Origin: Montifringilla adamsi
Taxonomy: Eukaryota > Chordata > Aves > Passeriformes > Passeridae
Reading direction: 5' to 3'
Assembly: GCA_017590115.1 (NCBI GenBank)
Contig: JAGGNK010010225.1
Location: forward strand, 1,736,001-1,800,000
DNA: 64,000 nt
The position numbers and the translations under genes are program-made. Positions 58,001 through 64,000 of this stretch are shown here, piece after piece; position 1 is the first letter of the stretch; each line of letters starts with the position of its first letter. The notes below the pieces were generated by a model. It saw nothing but the letters and a program-made list of their open reading frames with translations. It made no database searches and was not told where the DNA came from.

Positions 58001-61000
58001 ACAGGAGATAGTAAAGTTTCCCAAATTCAAGCAAGTTGAAATCTTTATTGTCACCTGTGTGAATCAAACTCTAGTATGCAAAAGAACTTAGCTGGAAGTG
58101 ATCTGTTCTGAGAAACTCAGAAAGCTCTTAAGTGCAACCCCTCATTAAAAGGAATAACAACTTCTGATTTGTCTTACTTGTTGAGCCTTCTGCTGGCATG
58201 CATTAATTTAAGCTACCATTCAGAAAGGTAAAATAGCTCAATGAATCATACAGACATTGTTGGCAAAGTTTAAAGCAGCTTCATAACTTGTCAGAGCAGC
58301 AGTGAATAAAGTCTTCTCAGTTATTCATAGATGACAACTTTAAGAAGCTTGGATAAGTACAGAGGTGAGGGCAGAGGAGGAATTGTAATTCATCTATGGA
58401 GTGAGGCTTGAACTCTTCACTTTTTCATCAGAATTATTTAAAAGATATTGTTACAAGAGGAAAAGCTTGATGTATGACTAGCAAGTAGCACTGCTTTTCA
58501 ATGGTTATTTAAAATTAGCTGTAATTGTTTGCTCAGGTACGTCTTGATTTAATACAGGAGCTCACAAATGAACCATTAAATTGTGGAAAAGTTACAGGGA
58601 TACAAGTTAATTTTTCATTTAACTTGTCTATATTTAACTAGCCTTCAGACTTCAGTTCTGATCTTATTTCTCTCTCTCTCTTTCTCAAAATATATTTAAT
58701 TTAAAATATGTTCATTCCATTGAGTAAAATCCCCACGGCACTTTAGACCAAGTCTTATGTTTTCCAGTATTAGTGAAAGACGAAAATAAAGCTAACCTCT
58801 AAATTGAAGACTTAGTGTGGCAATCTTGGGGATGTTCTGTTAAGCAAATTCAAAATCAGTTCATCAAAGTATGATATCTCTGTTCTTTACAGTGGTTGTA
58901 GATATAGTGTTTTTAATGTAGCCATAGTGACATCTGTAAGAGCATGGTCAGTTCTCTTTAAAGGGAAAATATCATTATGTTTAGTAGTGAAAGTTACTGC
59001 CCTTGAACTTTTTTGTTATGTGATTAAAAGCATGTGTTTAGATTCTTCCTCTGTAGGAGAGACTTGGGGAAAAAATGTTCTGTTTGACACAAAGTTAATA
59101 AAGGGCTTCTTAGGGACCTGGGATTAACCTTAATTTTATAAGCTGCGAATGAGTTTCAAGAATTTTGTAATGTCTGTTACATACTCATCATTCTGCAGAT
59201 TAGAGAAAAAAAGCAAACTGGCAAACCCCTGCTTTGTATCTGAATTCAGCTTGATTACTCTTTTGAACTGGAAAAAATGCACACGAAGTTTTCCAATTCT
59301 GAGACCTAGGACTACTAATGAAGTTTTTCTAGAAGGGTCTCTGGCAGTAGTTGTGGTGTTTACATTGTGCATATGCTGTAAGGTTCAGTGGTTATACAAG
59401 CTCCCTTTGGAGGAGAAAGAGCAGGAGTGAGTGGATCTGGATTGCATGCTTGTCTCTGTGCTATCCAAACACACACACGTGTATTGTCAGGCAGTGGGCT
59501 TACTATTTGTCACTTCTTTTTAAGATTTCTTGAGACCTGTAACAGAGAAAATATTCAAATAAACCAATTCATAAAAGCTGAGGTAACAGATTTGCCTTAT
59601 TTGGTGTGCTTTTGAAATGAGAGAGTTCTGAACTGTAAGAGGAGCTTACTGTGAATTAAACTCTACTTTAGAAAAATTTTGTTACTACTTAGGTTGTAGT
59701 TGAAAGACTGAAATTGTTTGAGGTGTTTAACTACTCCTCAGCATATCCTTTTAAAGATGGGTATAAGAGCCTATTTCGATAGCATTGTCAGTGGCATAAT
59801 TGCATTTATCAATAAGTAGAATTAATATTTGAAGCTGAAACATGCACTTAGAACAGATGGATGATTTGGGCAAAACCTGCTGTGTTTCAAAACTCCAGTG
59901 AGCTCAGTCACCCTGTTAGGATATGGTTTTCTTCTTGCCCCAGGTGCTTTTTAATATGTAACTGTGATTAAAGACTCAGTGGTATCTTACTTCTGTCTCT
60001 CCAGGTGAAGATGGAGCAGGTAAAACTAGCTTAATAGGAAAAATTCAAGGCATAGAGGAGTACAAAAAAGGAAGAGGAATGGAGTATTTGTATTTAAATG
60101 TTCATGATGAAGACCGCGATGGTGAGTCTGTATTTGTAACAATATCTTAAAACAGTTTGAAAGCAATGGTTCAGTAGTGTGATATTTGAAATGACAGTGG
60201 GATGTTTTTTGTGTCTTTATAGTATGCAGGAATCCAGCTTATGCCAGAAGTAATTTGTATCATAAGGAATTTTGTCTGTATAATTTCTTTGGTAGATACT
60301 GGGAATGACGACTTAAGTGGTAGAGGAGGAGCGGAACCTATCAAAAGAAAAAGCTAAAAGGAAAAGACCAGGGAAGCAGACTTAGCTGTAGCATTCTCAA
60401 TAGATGTGTGTTCCTCAGGCCTAGAGGAGGGGGTGCCCAGGCTTCTGTCTTCTATTCCAATTGCTGTGGCAAGTAGTTATCCTGAACTGACAGAGAAACC
60501 TTTGTCTTGCTGGCACACAATCTGCAAGACTACTGTCATCGACTCATGGGTAGGAAATTGTACACAATGCTAAAGGAGGTTTTAAAAACAAACAAGAAAA
60601 CCCAAAAACTTGGTGAAGGTATGGTTAGAAAGGAAAAAGTATGTTTAAGATCCTGTTTAATATCCCAGTACCTGGAGTTATAGGATGTGAATAAGGATAT
60701 ACTGAAAGCTTTAGAAAAAAATGGGAACTTTTGTGCATATTATAAAACAATCCTAAACATGTTGAAGGAGAACTAGAAGTTGGCCCTTTTTTTTTTTTTT
60801 TCTGAAATCATCTGCTTTACTGACATTCACGTCTGGGTATTGGTCTCAAAGATGGCTTTGAACCAGATTTAAGATGGTTGGGAGTTTGCTTTAAATGTCT
60901 TCCTGAGAACTTCTGTAACAGGTAATAAAAATGTACCTGAAAGGAAATTTAGAATCAACATCTCTTCTTTTACTGCACAAGTGTTTGTGACTTTGTAGTA

Positions 61001-61829
61001 TTGTGGTATTTTTGGGGGTAAAAACAGTGGGATGGTCTATTTGTATTGTGATTGTCCTTTTGCAAATTGGAAGAGTAAACTGTCTATTAAGTCAAACTCA
61101 GTCATTAAAAACTTACAGTTCTTCAGGTTTTTTGAGTGGCTGAGGTACATTCTATACTCTTAGAGTCAGCCAAGCATGTCAGATGGAGTTTTGAAGGGGA
61201 GATGGCAATCCTTGAGAGCTGAGCAGGCCAATGGCTGCAAAAAGATGACTGAGTTCACCCACTTTTCTCTTCGAAGCTGCATCTTGAAGAAAGCATTTTT
61301 CTACTCAAAAATGGTGAACAACTATCTTGAAAATGTTGGATGCTTTCTCTGGACCCTTCCTTTCACATAATGTATTTAAGATTTTCAGTTATCAGCCGTT
61401 AAACATCAGGGTTTGAAAGGCAAGGAGCTTGTCTCCCCACAAGCTGCAGATTGCTGTGTCATTATCTGTGTTCAGTGGACTGATAAAACATCATCTGCTT
61501 TCTTCCTTGTATTTTACATGTCCAAAGAACATTCAATAGCCATTATGTAATGGTGTGTTTCAAGTAATTCTCATTAAATGTTTCTCCTTTTTTTGTAGAC
61601 CAAACAAGGTGTAATGTATGGATTTTGGATGGTGACCTGTATCACAAAGGTCTTCTTAAATTTGCAATGGAGGCAAGCTCTCTAAAGGACACTCTAGTTA
61701 TGTTGGTAGTAGACATGTCTAGACCTTGGACTGCACTGGATTCTTTACAAAAATGGGCAAGCGTTGTAAGAGAACATATTGACAAGTTAAAAATTCCTCC
61801 TGAAGAAATGAAAGAAATGGAGCAAAAAT
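48859..61829 (+). CDS. DYNC1LI1: DYNC1LI1, cytoplasmic dynein 1 light intermediate chain 1 (first 4 coding exons, 3' end outside window)
   Basis: The spliced CDS is 48859-49025, 49327-49400, 60005-60121 and 61599-61829: 589 nt, or 196 codons plus 1 nt, with consistent phases and no stop. The product matches vertebrate LIC1 from memory: [20 protein letters not shown], the P-loop GEDGAGKTS (residues 81-89), [58 protein letters not shown] and [16 protein letters not shown]. Human LIC1 is about 523 residues, so about 37% is here. LIC1 is a core subunit of the cytoplasmic dynein-1 motor: its N-terminal G-like domain binds the dynein heavy chain and its C-terminal helix (outside the window) binds cargo adaptors. 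The Ser/Asn-rich N-terminus (residues about 10-45) differs from the mammalian one. LIC2 (DYNC1LI2) is the main alternative, but the wording and the neighbour CNOT10 favour LIC1. Confidence 0.95.
49026..49326 (+). other. DYNC1LI1: DYNC1LI1 intron 1
   Basis: A 301-bp, very GC-rich intron inside the CpG island, with a G-run at about 49173-49182. Nothing else. Confidence 0.9.
49327..49400 (+). CDS. DYNC1LI1: DYNC1LI1 coding exon 2
   Basis: This 74-nt exon encodes [20 protein letters not shown] then NVLLL plus one base of the P-loop Gly. The acceptor is CGTGCCAG and the donor GTGAGG. The donor lies at the start of a 46-bp tandem duplication. Confidence 0.95.
49402..49489 (+). repeat. 46-bp tandem duplication at the exon 2 donor
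   Basis: TGAGGAAAGCATCCTGATCC (from 49402) recurs as TGAGGAAAGCATCCCGATCC (from 49448). Similarity continues through CCGCACAC in both copies. The second copy lacks the preceding G that makes GT, so only the first is a splice donor. Confidence 0.88.
50459..50481. repeat. Poly-T run (23 T)
   Basis: T23 followed by a pyrimidine tract CCCCCTCTG. Confidence 0.9.
57010..57085 (+). mobile_element. CR1 LINE 3' terminus in DYNC1LI1 intron 2
   Basis: GGGGTTGGACTAGCTGACCT, GGTCCCTTCCAACCCAAACT and the ATTCTGTTATGATTCTGTG terminal repeat identify the end of a CR1 element, sense to DYNC1LI1. Confidence 0.9.
60005..60121 (+). CDS. DYNC1LI1: DYNC1LI1 coding exon 3 (P-loop)
   Basis: This 117-nt exon encodes the Walker A-type [20 protein letters not shown] and [19 protein letters not shown]. 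The acceptor is TCTCTCCAG and the donor GTGAGT. The intron falls inside the first Gly codon of the P-loop. Confidence 0.96.
60122..61598 (+). other. DYNC1LI1: DYNC1LI1 intron 3
   Basis: 1.5 kb with a T-run at 60787-60802. No other recognised feature. Confidence 0.85.
61599..61829 (+). CDS. DYNC1LI1: DYNC1LI1 coding exon 4
   Basis: This 231-nt exon encodes residues 120-196, [20 protein letters not shown] through [20 protein letters not shown] to [11 protein letters not shown]. The VWILDGD and LVVDMSRPW strands belong to the G-like fold. The acceptor is TTTTTTTGTAG and the donor GTGAGT. The next exon (expected to start with the IRDFQEY-type segment) is not found before 64000. Confidence 0.96.
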
Positions 61830-64000
61830 GTGAGTATTCTGCAAATACATGGGAATCCATTTAAATATGCTTAATGCTTTCTGCACCATTTAATCTCTCC
61901 ACTGCAGTCTTTTTCATTCTTTGGAAGTGTTATTTAAAATTAGAACTTACCAAGCAAGTCTAGCTTCAAATAAGTCTCAAGTAGCTATGTGAACAGTACT
62001 AGTACTTCTTTCTAACAGAATAACAGTGTAGGGGGAGAAAAAATTCATAATGAACACAACTGAAATTACAGTCTCGCTTTTTGTGTATTTTTCTAGGTAA
62101 GATTCACCAAGAAAAAAATAATTCTAAGCATTCAATTTTTCATTTATTTCTTTAAAGGCAGATCACTACATCAGCTTCTTAACTATTCCTGTAGTTAGCC
62201 AGTTAGAGAATCGAGGACATGTTCTGTGCCTACCAAAAGTGTAAATTTTGAGAGGATTCATGGTAGCATGGCCATGTCTGGGCCCTTTCCACTTGAAGAG
62301 TTTTATTGTAATTATTATTGATGTTAACAGAGCTATCTGTTTGTTGCTCTGTCATGTCTTGTCTTTTTAGTTTTAAACATGCAGAACACAAAGATCTTGC
62401 AGGGTTTCTTAAACTGACTGACTGAACTCACATTATAGCTCCATATGACTTCTGAGCATCATTTTGCATTTCTCTTCAGGTAGTAGAATTTGAGTCTTTC
62501 CCATTCATCTCTTGGTGAATTACTACAAGGAAGAGATTTGAGAGAGCTGTGTGTTGAGATCAAATAGCATGATTAAACTTTCTTTTTAAGTCTGAAGTTG
62601 CACTCTAACTGGTACATTCTTAAGCAGTGAGTGCTTTTGCTAATTTAGAAATGGAGGTTGTAGCTGTGCTGTGATGAAGTGGAATGTCAGGTGACAGTTG
62701 TAGATACTCTGGAATAGTATGGGGAATATTAGTTGTTCTGTTTGTCCCTTTAAGAGAGAGATTCTTCTAAGGGCAGTATCATCCTTGAGAATTGTATCTT
62801 CCACAAGAAGTTGTTTAGAGGAGCTGAGCTCTCTTGCATGTGTTTTTTGGTTTGGTTTTGGATGTTAGTGCATGTGTATTAAACATCCCCTCAAACACTT
62901 TCAGGATAGGATTTTGCTGGATGAAAGTAGGGATACAGTATCTGTATTATCAAAGGTATAGTTTTGCTTCTTTACAGACTGAGTGAACAGAGTAGAGAAA
63001 CTGTACAAAATCCAGAAAATACAAGCAATTAAATGGGTCAAGGAAAAAAAATATGCTACTCCATTTAGTTTTGTCTGTTTTGGTTTTCTGTCATCTGGTC
63101 TAATTCTTACAGATATAAGTAGTCTGACCACTGGGTATAACAGAGGCCCTGGACACAATCCAGATGTGACTGGAAGCTGGTTTTTGTTTTGATCCTGTTG
63201 TGAAGTGACTTCATGCATTGCTAGGCGGGCAGGAGCTTGACACTGCCAAAAAGGAGGGAGGGAACATTGCTTGCCTGGCTTTTGGCTATGGGATCCCACT
63301 AGATTCTTGTGTCAGGCTCAGTGTTCCTGAGAGCTGATTTAAGTTGCTACCAGGACTGAAATCCACTGAGGGTTTGTGTGTGTAGTTTTCTGGAGGCATG
63401 CTGCTGTGTTTGTCTTCATTTCTAGCAGCTTAACTCCACTCAAAGACAGACCCTGCAAGGACTAGAAATGATACAGAAAGACATTTGTGGATACATAGCA
63501 GTAGTGTGTCAAGAGTTGAAATAGCTCTTCCTCTTCACTGAATTAATCCTTGTTTTATGAAATTGTGTTTCTAAGGAAGACCTGAGATAGTATTCCACAG
63601 TTTTGGAGCTGTGATATGCTAAATTAATCCTCCTTTTTACTGCTTTCCCTCCTTACATAAAGATTAGTGTGATCACACATTGGGAATTTTATGATCCACT
63701 GGAGGATTTATGCAATTATCCCAGGACAGGATATTATACAGGAAAGACACTGTAGAGTGACTAGCATATTGTGGTGAGAACTCGGGGTTTGAGATACATT
63801 CAGTTAATCTAAGAAGCTCTTTGGAGCAGACTTGAATTAGCAGCATTCCCTAAATTAGAGCCTGGGTTGACAGTTTGAGATCATAACCTGTGCATGTGCT
63901 TTTTGTTATTGTGAACTCCAAGATCCACAGAAAAATTTAATAATCTTCACCTAATATATTTTTTCCTCTAGGGTGTTGAAATAAGTTTTACTCTGTTAAT
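61830..64000 (+). other. DYNC1LI1: DYNC1LI1 intron 4 (partial)
   Basis: AT-rich intron running off the right edge. No match to the expected next coding segment. Open frames near 62901-63299 are unassigned. Confidence 0.8.

Larger units (their letters stand above)
49401..60004 (+). other. DYNC1LI1: DYNC1LI1 intron 2
   Basis: A 10.6-kb intron. The first 600 bp is CpG-rich, then AT-rich. It contains the 46-bp tandem duplication at 49402-49489, a T23 run at 50459-50481, a CR1 end at 57010-57085 and a TC-rich run at about 58668-58684. No coding exon expected between the P-loop halves is seen. Confidence 0.85.

Noticed and set aside
1..64000. tRNA, rRNA, snoRNA or CRISPR features
   Set aside because: Read by eye, I found no convincing tRNA fold with B-box, no rRNA similarity and no regularly spaced repeats; a tRNAscan or Rfam run would be decisive.

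Overview
The window is animal nuclear DNA, almost certainly avian. It is AT-rich and intron-rich, with two CpG-island promoters and several chicken-repeat-1 (CR1) LINE fragments that carry the typical bird 3' end. One LTR-like repeat resembles a family I recall as common in songbird genomes, so a passerine is my best guess (moderate confidence). I recognise no bacterial, plasmid, CRISPR or RNA-gene features.

Layout: (1) 1-22,267, minus strand: the 5' part of CNOT10, a TPR subunit of the CCR4-NOT deadenylase complex. Thirteen coding exons can be placed base by base. They join in a consistent frame for about 531 codons; the 3' exons lie to the left of the window. (2) About 21,950-22,700: CpG-island promoter of CNOT10. 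(3) 22,700-48,550: about 26 kb of intergenic DNA with CR1 fragments, one LTR-like repeat and simple repeats, and no gene I can support. (4) About 48,550-50,040: CpG-island promoter of DYNC1LI1, with a 12-N assembly gap. (5) 48,859-64,000, plus strand: the first four coding exons of DYNC1LI1 (cytoplasmic dynein-1 light intermediate chain 1), about 196 codons; the rest lies to the right.

The two genes are head to head, which as I recall is also their arrangement in human 3p22. They are not functionally linked: one acts in mRNA deadenylation, the other in microtubule motor transport. Both start codons sit inside a YY1-like ATGGCGGC element.

The best candidates for a second look are a nearly perfect 52-bp-arm hairpin in a CNOT10 intron; a 111-bp segment present twice, about 1.2 kb apart, with one copy interrupting a CR1 element; and a probable GC-AG intron after CNOT10 exon 13. 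I found no convincing new biological system. This looks like an ordinary vertebrate locus with a few structural curiosities.
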